DNA from: Phoebastria nigripes
Lineage: Eukaryota; Chordata; Aves; Procellariiformes; Diomedeidae
DNA length: 64,000 nt
NCBI GenBank assembly: GCA_035582835.1
Contig: JAYKAV010003099.1
Span: forward strand, 3,022,136-3,086,135
Direction: 5' to 3'
This document shows, piece by piece, positions 38,365-64,000 of the stretch. Numbering within the stretch: position 1 is the first letter of the stretch; every line of letters begins with the position of its first letter. The translations under genes and the position numbers were made by a program. Below the pieces are notes generated by a model. That model was given only the letters and a program-made list of their open reading frames with translations, was not told where the DNA came from and ran no database searches.

Positions 38365-41300
38365 ATGGCGCAGCAGCGGGTGCTGCCGCAGAGCAAGGAG
38401 ACCCTGCTGCAGTCCTACAACAAGCGCCTCAAGGACGACGTCAAGTCCATCATGGACAACTTCACCGAAATCATCAAGACTGCCAAGGTGGGCCTGGGCC
38501 GTAGCTGAGCCCCGAGGGGAGGGGGCCGCGCCCGCGGGAGCACCCCAGCTCCTGAGGGGAGAGGGGCGGGTTTTCCCCGGGGGCAGCTTTGAGGGGAGGG
38601 CAAGGGCCCTGAGAGGAGAGGGGGCGGCCCTGAGGGGGGCGGCGGCGGGGGGACCTTTCTCCCGGTTCCCCCGAGGGCGGCCGTGAGGGAAGAGGGTTCC
38701 TTCCCCAGGGCGGGCGGTGGTCAGTTCTCCCTGGCTGCTGCTGGCCTCTGCCTCCGCCCTGCGGGCAGCCAAGCGATGTTGCTGAACGGGGAAGAACCGC
38801 AGAAGCAAGCGGGGAGGGTAGCGAAGATGATCCGTGGGTGCCACAGACTCCAGAGGCCGCCCGGGGGATTCCAGGTGTGGATTGAACTGAAATGAGATGC
38901 GTTATAACATAGTAATCATGTATCAGGATTTTAGTATGTAAAGGTGAATATGTACACTTTTTTCTTTAGATTGAGGATGAAACTCAAGTCTCTCGAGCAA
39001 CCCAGGGTGAACAAGATAACTACGAGATGCATGTCAGAGCTGCAAACATTGTGAGTAGCATCTGCTGTTCAAATCAGTGGGCAGCACATCCTTCAGGTAC
39101 CGTTNGGTTCATTATTGCATCTAGGGCAGCCTTTGTAACTCTCACGAGGTCTGCTGCTAGAAGAGTAACCTGATATTTGGGGTGGCTGTTTGCTGAATTC
39201 CTTCTCTAGGGGGAAAGCTCAGTAGCCTGGCTTCTCAGCTACAGGCTTCTGTCAGAATCCTCACATAATGTGGGAGTTTCTACTTTATTCAAGGCTTGGG
39301 CTGAAGGAGCAGCTTGGGAGATCTTGTTTTAGAATTGGAGCAAAGCACTGTTTTGATATACTATGTGCTATGTGATTTTTCTCCCTGCTACAAGGTCCGA
39401 GCTGGTGAGTCCCTGATGAAACTTGTGTCTGACCTGAAGCAGTTCTTGATCCTCAATGATTTCCCCTCTGTGAATGAAGCTATCAACCAGCGCAACCAGC
39501 AGCTGAGAAGCTTGCAGGAGGAATGTGACAAGAAGTTGATTGCACTACGGGATGAGATCTCCATTGACCTGTACGAGCTAGAAGAAGAATATTACTCTTC
39601 CAGGTACAAATAGGGCAGTGGACTTCTGCCTTATGACTCCAGCCCTTTTTGGGGTAGTTAGTCCAGACAAACAAGTAGTCCTTAGAGTATAGGTCTTGAG
39701 AATGTTCCCAACAAAATTTCACTCCTGTTTTTAATTAGGTCAAAACTCTTTTTCTGCAACTAACGCAACTGCCTTTTCCTTGTAGATATCCTACAGGGTA
39801 TAAATGTAATGGTAAAGGAGGTATTCACAGCATCCAACTCTAGGTGCCTGCTTTAGTTGGCTAGATTTGACAGATAATTTGCTTAGGCTTCTTTTGTAAT
39901 CGTTGTAAAAGGAGATGAATTTCCTTGGGGGTATAGGCTTCTGTCTGACTATGCCTCTGGAGGAGCCTCTGTCTCTCTCCCTAGAGAGACTAGCTTGCTG
40001 AGCTGGGTCCTGATGTTAGATGAGATCACCACGTCTTTGTGGTGAGTTCTTTCACAAGTGACCTGGTTACACAGTGTGCCTTTTTCCTTGTAGTCCACTG
40101 CCCCTGGCTGCCTGGAGTCCTGCTGGGGTGAACATTTGAAATGAGCAAAAAAGACTTGCTCAGTTTCATTGAATTGTGAAGTATTATGATAGGATTTTCT
40201 GTGGAAGACTTATTACTGTTTTGTTTGTGGGATTCTTAGTATTTTAAAAAGACTCTTAGAAAACAGGCTTTAGAGAATTCAGACACTTTATTTTTTAATT
40301 TTATTTTCTGTCATGCACTCCAGCACTTCTAGTTGATGATACAGTAAATGAAAGCAGGAGAAAACAGATGAGAACCTGATTATTTTGGCTGCACTGTCCA
40401 AGCTAAGTGAAGTCAGTGCAGTAATGCTATGACTTCTAAACAGAAACTTAACTTTTGAAAATCTTATTTAGAATTTTAATGACCAGGTTTTCTATTTTTG
40501 TCTTTTCCTTCTTTCTGAAAATGCTGAATGCCTATAACCCCAGCTAAGTCAACTAAAACCCTAATTGCTCAGTATCTTTGGAAGTTAGGCCGTTATGGGT
40601 AATATACATATTTTAAGAGTAAAAAGGTATTGATATGACATAGCTTAGGAACAGCTATGACATTGGAAGAAAACTAGAGGTAAAAGTTTGGCGTTGTTTT
40701 TCAAACTTTACTCAGTTTTTTCGGGGGGTGGCAAGGGATCCTAGAAATATCTCAGAAATTAAGAGTGATGGTCGCAAACCCAAGCGCCAAAGTCCAGGCC
40801 CTGATAGGTCAGGGGTGCATTCACTACCTAGGCTGAGTACAGCGTAGCAGCGAGCTGTATCCAAAGCGATGCGGTGTGGGATGATAGTGCCTCACGTGTG
40901 CCAGACGTGCTTCTCTCACACTGTCACCGGACTGCCACCACTGTGTGTCACTAGCTTTAACTTCTGGACTAAGGGGTTCTGACCATGCTGGCATGGTCTG
41001 TTCACCTGCCTGGCACCGGATGCTGTGTAAAGCAACCCCTCGGAACAGAACTAACATCTTAAGCACAAATGTTGGCATACACCAAACAGATTTGCCTTCG
41101 TGCTCTTTCTTATAAGAGTGGTCATGAGGTGAGGAAACTTGGCAACTCCACAGAGCTATGATCCCTCCACTGAAGCCTCATATCATGTAGCACTTAGTCG
41201 TTTGCTTTTAGCACTTATTCCCTTCCTGTGCTCTTTCCTGTCTTTTTCTGCACCAAAGAAATTGTGTGTGTGTGTAAATATAGAAACAGTGATTTATTCA

Positions 41301-43994
41301 AAGTCCTTTTATAATTAGAGTACTAAAATATTTTTAATGAAACCTTATTGTTTAATGTGGGAAGAAAGGTTTCTGTTGTCACATAGTCATAGAGTGATAA
41401 TCATGTTTAAATGGCTGTAAATGCAATAGCTGGTTTGCCCACAAACAGGCATTCTGTGCTGTCCTGTGACCCCAGCTGGGGTTGCCTCTCTGCACCACCT
41501 GTTACTTTCTCACGGGTCTTGATCCCACAGGATTTATAAAGAGGTGTGCAGTCCCGTGAGGCCAGGACACAGGTTCCATACAGCCATCCTGCCAAACTAC
41601 TCTCCCGTGCTCCAGTTTCCCTGAAGGTCGCTGGTTAGTTTATTTTAGGTCATCCCTCCAGGGAAGGCTGTAGAAAAGTGAGCTCCCTGCCGCAGCCCAC
41701 CTCCAGGTGCTGCAAAGCTGAGATCTGCCCCGTGCTGTGTAGCTTGTTTGGTCCATGTGCACTGCTCTCGGCTGCTGTGAAAAGCCTGCGGAAGGGAGTG
41801 TCTCCTGCCCAGCAGTTGTCACAGCCGTTGTGCTGAAGCGGCTTAGGAGACAGCCCCTTGCCTGTAGTGGGTAACTGATAGGATGCGCCTCAGGTGTAGG
41901 GTCAGGTTTCGTCGCTAGGCTTTTTATGGGTATGCAGGGTTTTGATGAGGAGACCTGAAAGTGGGTCCTTGAAGCTAAAGCTGAGTAGATTGTTCTGAAG
42001 GAATCTTTGCTTTCAGTCCCCATGTTTCAGTAGTTTCCTAGAGCTATTCCTCTGCACACAGACCTGGCTGCGTGCCTCGAGGGGAGTAGTGAAGTCCCTT
42101 CCACGTGCTGAGAAACCTTCAGCCAAAGGACAGAGTAGCAGGCTGGCCAGTGCTGTTGTGGGGCTGCGCAGTAGCTGCTCATTCACCCTGACTTTTGAGG
42201 AGTGTTACGTGAGAGGCGAAGCTTAGACTTTTGGAACTGTTCTGACTGGAGCAGCAGGAGAAGCAGTTACGCTTCTGACGCAGCTAAAATCTTGTTAGTA
42301 ACTCCCCTGCCAAGATGTGGTGGATGCTGTGGCCAGGTGCTCCTTGGAAACCATGGCCTGAGGTCTAAGAGTGACAGAAAAGAGTCGTAGTTCCGGTTCA
42401 GTCCTGAAGGTCTTTGCTAATTGAACCCAGCTTCACTGTGTGTTGGGGACTGTAGGGAAGGGTGATCTTTCAAGGGATTTTACAAAGGCCCCAGATATAA
42501 AACCTGTATCCACTGCCTTCTCACTTCTACTGCAAAACCAGCTGGTTGATGCTGCCAGAAAAGAGCTCAGAAGTAGATGCTTGCAACTAGTGCTTTGTGT
42601 GCTTATTCCCCAAAGCGGTAACTCCAAGTCCAGCTTGCCTTCTCTCATCCTAAACCCCAAACTTTTATTTATGATCCATTGCTCCCTCCTCTGAGATCAC
42701 AGGAGCTGTCTTGAGTGTGGGGTTAGATCTCAACATGTTTCATGTTTGTGCAATTTGAAGTGTCTCGTATTTCTACACTTAAAATATTTCCCTAAGCATC
42801 TATTCAAGTCCATACATTAAAAATGTAAATAAAGCTGCAACAACAAAATCACTTGACCCATTGGGTTTGTTTTACTCTGAACGCAAGCTGCTTTCTGCTC
42901 CAGCACTCACTTTGTCTTGGGTGTCTCTTGTGTGTGCAGCTCCTTCCTCTCTTTGGAATTTGTTTTGGTTTTGTTCCAGTTTCTTCCATCATTTTTCTTT
43001 TTAGTTTTGTCCCTTCCACATTGTGTTTTCCTCAGAGCACAGGCAAGAATTAGCCAGTTGNTTAAAAACATTACTTTCTCACACTGCTGGTTCATCCAGC
43101 TCTGTAGTCTACAGTGGTCAAATCCAGCAAGCTGCTTTTAGAAGAACTGTTAGCTCAGGTTCTGCTGAAAATGGTAGGAGCCGTCAGTACTTTATAATCA
43201 GGCTGGGGAGCTTCAATAGAAGACCCAGACTTTCCATGAAGCACTTTTTTGAAAGGGCAAGGGTGCAAATAGGTTTATTCTTTATCATGACAGGGACAGG
43301 CCCTAAAACAATTGTGCTAGCTTTTTTACTGAACTTAAATTTAGAGCAGGATTTATATTTTTTTCCTCACACAGGTTGTGATCTAATTCCAAGTAAAATA
43401 GTTATGGATGAGGTTCTTGTCTCACTCAAATCAGTAGCAGAACTCCCATATTTGGGGTGCCAGGACTTCAGCCCAGATCTTTTCAGGGACTTGGAGCATC
43501 TGGATTAGAGTTGAGCCTCTGTTTCAGATTGTAGCAACAGTTCTGTCTCTGAAATTGCCCTGATCCTCACCAGGCCCATGAGGTTCAAGACCAGCCCTTA
43601 AGGAGTGTCTTAGGGAAGGCCAGCATCACAAAACTTGTGATGAATTTGTGAACGCAGACCTTGCATCCATGAACGTTTTTTTGCCGTTTTCTTAATGCTT
43701 TGCTTCTGTCTTGCTCCCCCCACCCCTTCCCTCCCTCCCTTCCTCTCTTATTGCACCTGCTGTCTCTCCTTACTGGGGTTGTTTGTTCTGGAAAGCTACA
43801 GTCTGTGTGACAGCAATGATCTTCCACTGTGCGAAGCCTACTGGAGACAAGATTTTGCCACGCTGTCCCCCGAAAGCCTCTCCATGCCTCTGACAGCTGC
43901 CACAGCAGAGCAGAGCGTTGCTACCTCCCAGAGCTCAACCCCATCGCACCCTCACGTGAACGGGCACGGGGCAGGCCCCACGGAGCACTCCTGA
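38365..43994 (+). CDS. MED22: MED22 (SURF5): Mediator head-module subunit, long isoform
   Basis: Four exons (38365-38487, 38970-39050, 39395-39603, 43796-43994) join in phase to 203 residues; the human long form (Surf5B) is 200. The conserved helical core is obvious: [70 protein letters not shown]. Exon 4 adds a conserved [14 protein letters not shown] segment followed by a Ser/Pro/His-rich tail ending GPTEHS. Mediator links activators to RNA polymerase II; MED22 pairs with MED11 in the head. Reading through the exon 3 donor gives a stop four codons later at 39611-39613. That makes a 140-residue short form, the same length as human Surf5A. It is divergent from RPL7A and followed by SURF6 on the same strand. 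Confidence 0.96.
39604..43795 (+). other. MED22: MED22 intron 3 / alternative 3' UTR of the short isoform
   Basis: This 4.2-kb segment is spliced out of the long isoform. It begins with an in-frame stop and contains an AATAAA at 42828-42833 that could end the 140-residue isoform transcript with a 3.2-kb 3' UTR. No independent gene was recognised; open frames here are short and not protein-like. Confidence 0.55.
42828..42833 (+). terminator. MED22: Candidate polyadenylation signal of the short MED22 isoform
   Basis: AATAAA lies within MED22 intron 3, with a GT-rich stretch (GGGTTTGTTTT) about 30 bases downstream. Its use in the intron-retained form is inference. Confidence 0.45.
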
Positions 43995-45210
43995 AGAGGA
44001 TCCTCTGCTGCTGGACGTGTTCCTCCTGGCAGCACTGCACTGCTGGAAGTCTTCCACCTGCTGTACTGAGCAAGCGTCTCCCGCTGTCAGGAGAACGCAC
44101 TGGAGCTGTATTTGCAGGTTTCTGCTCACTGGATAGCCACAGTGCTTTCTCCGCCCCTGGGACGTTGCCATGAGTGCTCCTCTCCCTTAAGAGATAGTGA
44201 TAAGTAAATACAAAGTTGATTGTTCTAACAAGTTAGAGTTAGGTTTGCTTTTACATGACAGTTACATGTAGAGTTCAGTAGAAATCGAGTTTGTTTCCAT
44301 GTGAATCTCAGTAAGTACACACCAGAGTGTTGGGAGTTGAATTTGTTTGGGATAAATTTGAGCCAAATGTGGGGGCAGTGAGCGTTCTGGGGTTTTTACC
44401 CTGCTTCCCAAGGTTTCGGACATTCTGGCTGCTTTAAAGCTCTCTCAGGATGGCATCTGACAACTCCGTTCTACTTAACTAGAGTAAGAATCTTGCAGTG
44501 TTTTTTTACACAGCAGTCTTCACTGTCAGAGTGCTTCACAAACTTGAACGTCTTGCTCGTGATCGTTTGGGTGGAGGCACTCAGGAGACCCTTATCGATG
44601 AGCAGTATTCTCCCTTTTGNGGAGGAAAGGGCAAACTGAGGAATCAGACTGAGGTATCGATGATGCCACTTGCTCGAGGCCGCAGATAGAAGCAGCGACA
44701 CGCTTTAGTTAGTCCGATTCCTTTTTCAGTGTTTACACGGAAACTTTCTATTAACATAGCCTGAGCTAACATGAAGCCAGCATTTATGTTGGCTAATAGT
44801 TTCNTCTATTAAAAATATCTTGAGATGAGTGGGGTGTATGGAGCAGTGAGGGATACTCAGTCACTCTCGCAGTTTCCTTCTGAAGAAGCACGTTTGGTGC
44901 TTCGTCTGCAGCTGTTCAGCAGCTTGGCACGTCCTCTGCCCTTTCTCTTTGCGGTTGCTCTGCGTTGACTCGAACCGTGTGGCTGACAGGGTGTCGTTGA
45001 ACTGGAACACGGTCAGGACAGCTCGGAGTCGTGGGCACCGCAGAGCCACAGGTGCATTCCAACGAACGGCTGAGCCGAGCTTCCCCAGCGTTCTGCTGTA
45101 ACGTCTCGTTTCTTAGGATGTGAATTTTGGTATAATTTTTGTTCTATGTTTCTTCCATTCCATTTATTTTTGTAATTAGGTGGTTCAATAAAACTAACTC
45201 TTTTGTGTAA
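43995..45210 (+). other. MED22: MED22 3' UTR (long isoform)
   Basis: There is 1.2 kb of non-coding sequence after the MED22 stop, ending at AATAAA 45187-45192. No coding or structured element was recognised in it. Confidence 0.6.
45187..45192 (+). terminator. MED22: Polyadenylation signal for MED22 long isoform (AATAAA)
   Basis: A canonical hexamer is followed by a T- and GT-rich stretch (TTTTGTGTAATTTTT, then GCGTGTGTTTT) before the SURF6 CpG island begins. Confidence 0.7.
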
Positions 45211-45399
45211 TTTTTAAAGCGTGTGTTTTCAGCCACAGGGCTTTGTGAAAATACGACGGTATTAAGCGTGAGNGCGCACCAGGACGAGCGTGCCCCCACG
45301 TTTTGAAGAAAACCCCGCTCCTCGCAGCTGTTGCTGCGTAGGGGCTGCAGTCCTACCCGTGCCCCGGACACCATCGTTACCGTTAAACCTGTCAGAGCG

Positions 45400-45870
45400 C
45401 CCGGCTGCCGAGCAGCGCTCTGGGAACCTCGCGCCCCGCGCAGATGAACCGGTTACCGGTCTGCCTCCTCCGACCCGGCCAACTAAGGGCTTGGGACCTC
45501 CAGGTCGGAGCCTAACTGGGCAGGGGCGAATCGGAGAACAGCCTGCGGGTGGCTCCGGGGACGGTGGTGGCTGTGGCGGAGCCCTGTGGCGGTGCCAGCG
45601 GCAGCCCGGGCGGGCGGCTCTCGGGGCCGCCGCGGGGCGCCGCCGCCGCCTGGCGGCCGTGGCGCTGCCGTCACTTCCTGCCCGGCGCGCTGAGGTCACT
45701 TCCTGCCGGAGGGCCGCGCGAGGGGGATGCCGCCGTCCTCATGGTGCCCTGAGGCGGGGACAGCGCGTCTCGGGCCCGGCCGGGGCTCTGTGGCCTGCCC
45801 GCGCTGAGGGAGCCGGGCCCGGGCTGGGCAGGGCAGCGCCCGCCGAGGGACGGGCCGCCCCGGGGCGATA
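45400..45870 (+). promoter_or_regulatory. SURF6: SURF6 CpG-island promoter with twin ETS sites
   Basis: This is GC-rich sequence upstream of the SURF6 ATG. Two identical TCACTTCCTG motifs lie at 45671-45680 and 45696-45705. The spacing is 25 bases, and the motif fits ETS/GABP-family sites on the reverse strand (CAGGAAGTGA). No TATA box was seen. Confidence 0.7.
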
Positions 45871-48411
45871 ATGGCCAGCCTGGCCGCCCAGGACTCCTAC
45901 CTGCAGGGCTTGGCGAGGAAGGTCTGCGTGCAGCTCGCCCCGGAGTCGCGGAAGAGGAAATTTGGTAACGGAGCTGCAGTGCTTTGGTTCTGTCCCTCCC
46001 GGCCGATTTGTGGGAGTGCGGGCGTGTGACAGGCTTGCCTCCGCGGGGTGCTTGGCCCGGGGCAGTTGCGTGGTGCCTTTTTCTAAGAAAAAANCATCTC
46101 TGCTGTAACGTGGGGCGTCTGAGCACTGCTGTGCACGCGGTGACGGGGCGGGGGAGAACTGGGGTTTTGGTAAAGTGTGCAAGCGTGTTCGGTCTATTTA
46201 AATAAATCCTAAAATACGTAATTTTTGAAGATACCCCATNGGAATGCTGGAACTTTAGTCTTCAGTAATAACGGAATGTTATGAAGTGGGAATGTAGCGT
46301 TGTCCCATTTTGTGTAATTTGTCTTTGCCTTCTAGTGTCTAAGCCAGGCCAGCCTGAGGATGCTGGCAGGCAGCTCAAGAAAAAGAAGAGAAAGAAACCC
46401 AGGAAGCAAGCTGAGAAGACGAATGCTCCTTCAGCCAAACAGGTGGTTTCTAACACCAATAAACCTATTCCCGGACAGAAAGCAGCCCCTCAAGCCAGCA
46501 AATCATCTCCACAGGGTGTTACACAGAGCAGAAATGACAGTTTGGTTACAGGTAAGAATACCAGCATTGCCATGGTCTGGTTAAAGTTACCTGAGCTGAG
46601 GTGGCTGCTTTTCAGTTGCTTCACACAGGTATAGTTTGGAAAGCTTTTAAGAAGTTCAGCTGAATTGAAAACATCTTCACTTATTCCACGTGCCCTGAAA
46701 GCTTATGCGTGTGTGCCTAAATTTGTAACGTCACCACTGGGTGGCTCTCTGGAAACAGGAGCGTTTAGTCTGAATCGCAGACTTCTTATGTATTTGGGTA
46801 ACTTCTGGGAATTATTGCATGGATGCAATCTCTGTCGTGCCAGGCTGGCTTTCCATCACGAATCTGAAAAGCCTGATCACAAAGAAAATACGTCCTTGGC
46901 GTCTTTGTTTCCACTAGCTTGGTACTTGTCTTCTGGCTTGTTAGGCAGCCACAGGGCATGCCAGGCCACTGGCTGGCAGCGTTGAATGATAATATGGAGA
47001 GAAAAGGGGGAATTCTAAATAAACCAATGAAATAGAAACTCTTGGTTTCTTTAGATTTTCTGTTCTATTCACAGCATCTAAAGAGTTCTCAGAGCTTTTC
47101 CCGTAGCCATAGAAAGTTCTTCTGTTTAGCTAGTGCTGTCTTTTAAGTATTTTTATTTTCTTCCTCTCATTTTCAGGGAGCAAAAGTGAACTTGGTTCCC
47201 CTTCTTTTTCTGCAATGAATCTCTTGCGTCAGAGACTACACGAGAAGATTAAAAAAGCTTCTGGACAAGTATGAGAACTCTTAATATGTATCCATACGTG
47301 TGTTTATGTAACATAAATTCTCCCTAGCCTCCCAGGGGATGTGGGGACCAGACTACGATCTTACAAGGTTCAGGGTTCAAGCTAATTCCATCTAAGGAAG
47401 TGTCTGTAGGTATTGCTGGGAGACCTGTGTGTATTCTGTGGTCTGGAAAAACACGTGAGAAAAGGTAGGGCCTGGCTTGGAGGAGAGCATGCCTCTGGTG
47501 ATTCTTAGGAAAAAGAAAAGCACTAAGAGCCTGAAAGGGAACATAGCTACAGGGTGTTGAGTAAAGGGTTTGAAATGCCTTTACTGTGTTTAGTATCTCT
47601 AAAAGCTGAACCCGCAGCTGCTTGTCACAAGTAGTGTGTTTCTTAGGAGAAGTTTGAAATCAGGAACTTGAGGACATCCCGCTTTTAATTCTGCTTTATC
47701 CCTTTAAGGCTCCTGATTCATGTCCATCCTTCTTCTTAGGATGATGCCAAAGAATTACCCCCTGCAGCCCTGGAGAAGAGGCAGCGAAGGAAGTATGAGA
47801 GAGAGAGAAAGAAGCGCCGAAGGAAGGAGTTGAAGATGAAGGCAAAAATGGAGAAGAAAGAAACTGAGGAGGTACCGGTAGAGCCAGAAAGCAAAAAGGA
47901 GGAGAGCACAGCTGAGATTGTCTTTAACAGGGTCGAAGTCCATGAAGAGAATGAGTTGAGCAAGACCCAGAAGAAGAAAGAGAAGAGGAAAGCAGTGAAA
48001 GGCAATATCACTCCTCTGACGGGCAAAAACTACAAGCAGCTGCTGAGCAGGCTGGAGACCAGGAAGAATAAGCTGGAGGAACTCAAGGATAAGGACCAGA
48101 AGAAAGCTCAGGAGCTAGAGAACAAGATGAAATGGACAAATGTTCTCTATAAGGCGGAAGGTGTGAAGATTCGTGACGACGAGGAGCGTCTGAAAGAAGC
48201 TCTGAAGCGCAAGGAGAAGCGTAAAGCGCAACGCCAAAGGCAGTGGGAGAAGCGGACGGAAAAAGTGGTAGAAAAGATGCAACAGCGGCAGGAAAAGCGT
48301 CGCAAGAACATTCAGAAGAAGAAGAAGGACAGGATAGAGAAGAAGAAAGCCAGGGCCCGGAAGAAAGGCCGGGTTCTGCCAGAGGACTTGAAAAAAGCTG
48401 GCTTAAAGTGA
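45871..48411 (+). CDS. SURF6: SURF6: nucleolar ribosome-biogenesis protein
   Basis: Four exons (45871-45964, 46336-46551, 47177-47268, 47740-48411) join in phase to 357 residues; human SURF6 is 361. The protein starts MASLAAQDSYLQGLARK. It continues with Lys-rich nucleolar-targeting stretches (KKKKRKKPRKQ) and a short ALEKRQRRKYERERKKRR motif. The conserved C-terminal SURF6 domain holds VKGNITPLTGKNYKQLLSR, KMKWTNVLYKAEGVKIRDDE and RRKNIQKKKKDR. SURF6 binds nucleic acid in the granular part of the nucleolus and is needed for rRNA processing; yeast Rrp14 is the counterpart. Its stop is only about 0.5 kb from the first exon of CCDC180, which is read in the same direction. Confidence 0.96.
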
Positions 48412-48608
48412 GAGCGAGGCAGCCNGTCCCTGCGGCCTGGGAACGGGAGTTGTGCCGGGGGGGGGCCGGTGACGAGCCGCTACGGAGCGGACCCTCCGCC
48501 TGCCTGGCGCGGCTGTCCGGGAGGAGGCCGCTGAGGAAACCGGCCTGGGGGGTGGTTGCTATGGCTTCCCGACTTAATAACAACAAAAAGCCTGTTGTCT
48601 GTTCGTTA

Positions 48609-48614
48609 ATTAAA
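48609..48614 (+). terminator. SURF6: Candidate polyadenylation signal for SURF6 (ATTAAA)
   Basis: The common variant hexamer ATTAAA lies about 200 bases after the SURF6 stop. It is followed by a T-rich stretch (TTGATTTATTACAATAATTG). No AATAAA was seen between SURF6 and the next CpG island. Confidence 0.45.
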
Positions 48615-48699
48615 TTTCCTATCCCACAGAAACACCTTCTGATTGATTTATTACAATAATTGTTATTATTTTCCTGAAGGGAAGATGTCAGCTGCTGTC

Positions 48700-49100
48700 A
48701 TTCCCTCTGGTGAGCTGTAGGGTGCTGGGCGTGCGGCGGTGGCCGTGGCGGGAACGGAACCCCGGGGGGGGGGGGGGGGTTTCAGCAGCCGCAGCCTGGG
48801 GGGAAGCCAAAGTGGCGGGTGCGCCCGGGGGGCGGAGCCCCGAGGGGGCGGGGCAGGCCTAGGCGCTGCTTCCCCGCGCTGCCACGGCAACGGCGAGGGC
48901 TGCCCGCCACGCCCCCCTTGCTGTTGCTATGCAGGCGCGCGACGCCACCATCGGGGCGGGCGGCGGCGGGAGCGCGGCTGAGGTGAGCGGGGTCCGGCGC
49001 GAGCGGGGGCCGGCGTTCGGGTCCGCCTCGGCTCCCCTGAGGGGACAGGGCGAGCGGCGGGGCCCGCGGCTCTTCCCCCTTTAGTCCAGCGCCCTCGCAC
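48700..49100 (+). promoter_or_regulatory. CCDC180: CCDC180 CpG-island promoter and probable first exon
   Basis: This is a GC-rich region with a run of 16 G at 48764-48779. GCTGCCACGGCAAC at 48878-48891 fits the RFX X-box (two differences from GTTGCCATGGCAAC). A first exon probably ends at 48982 (GCTGAG/GTGAGC). It contains an ATG at 48929 that could give a short alternative N-terminus if joined in frame to 49282. Confidence 0.6.
48764..48779 (+). repeat. Run of 16 G
   Basis: An uninterrupted G run follows CCCC in the CCDC180 upstream CpG island. It could form a G-quadruplex and is also prone to length error in sequencing. Confidence 0.9.
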
Positions 49101-49308
49101 GCTGGTAAATCATCACGTGGACATTTTTAAGTCCTCCGAACGCTTCGCCTGCAGTGGTGTTAGCAGACAGTGGAAACCATGCGGTAGGCATGTAGCTTCA
49201 CCCGTAGGAGAACTTTTAAAACTGAAATGTTTTATCTCCCCTTGGCCCTTAGCTTGTAAATCGCAATTCTTCTGGAAACAGGCCTGGAAGTCGGCTGTGC
49301 TGGGCCGC

Positions 49309-63856
<14,548 letters not shown>

Positions 63857-64000
63857 GTGTGCAGAGTTTCATTCTTTCAAATTATGTATTATATTGACAT
63901 ATGTGATGTGATTTATAATCAGCCTGCTCCCAGATTAGGACTGTAACACTGTTCTGTGTGGCAATTACCTGATGAAAAAAATAAGTAGAAATGGTGAGTT

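Noticed and set aside
41384..41415. Possible CR1 LINE 3' end (CATAG/ATCAT-type repeats)
   Set aside because: Only a few weak matches to the usual octamer repeat, and no CR1 body recognised upstream.
48083..48586. 167-codon minus-strand frame over SURF6
   Set aside because: It is an antisense shadow of the Lys/Arg/Glu-rich SURF6 exon 4.

Overview
This is a nuclear vertebrate sequence, most likely from a bird. It has short coding exons joined by GT-AG introns, CpG-rich divergent promoters, and the complete Surfeit housekeeping cluster. The species cannot be fixed from the sequence. No prokaryotic, plasmid, phage or CRISPR features were seen. It is draft quality: isolated single 'n' bases are scattered through it, and there is one 237-base gap (28169-28405).

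Layout from left to right: STKLD1 (minus, its 3' end runs off the left edge), SURF4 (plus), SURF2 (minus), SURF1 (plus), RPL7A/SURF3 (minus), MED22/SURF5 (plus), SURF6 (plus), CCDC180 (plus, its 3' end runs off the right edge). The genes alternate in direction, giving three divergent CpG-rich promoters: STKLD1/SURF4 at about 9.7-10.18 kb, SURF2/SURF1 at about 27.84-28.01 kb, and RPL7A/MED22 at about 38.22-38.36 kb. SURF4/SURF2 and SURF1/RPL7A converge tail to tail. Exon structures were worked out by hand from reading frame, splice consensus and codon phase. All phases close, with totals of 269 aa (SURF4), 269 aa (SURF2), 310 aa (SURF1), 266 aa (RPL7A), 203 aa (MED22) and 357 aa (SURF6).

The RPL7A introns hold box C/D snoRNAs: two SNORD24-type and two SNORD36-type copies, whose antisense stretches match 28S and 18S rRNA, plus one degenerate candidate. 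SURF1 intron 1 is a GC-rich minisatellite interrupted by the gap.

The cluster mates are not one pathway. They cover cytochrome c oxidase assembly (SURF1), ER cargo export (SURF4), nucleolar and ribosomal functions (SURF2, SURF6, RPL7A and its snoRNAs) and transcription (MED22). The flanking genes are a pseudokinase (STKLD1) and a long coiled-coil protein (CCDC180). I found no clearly new biological system. The points most worth a second look are the diverged snoRNA copies, the SURF1 repeat and gap, the MED22 intron-read-through isoform, the RFX-like motifs near CCDC180 and SURF1, and the SURF6-CCDC180 adjacency.
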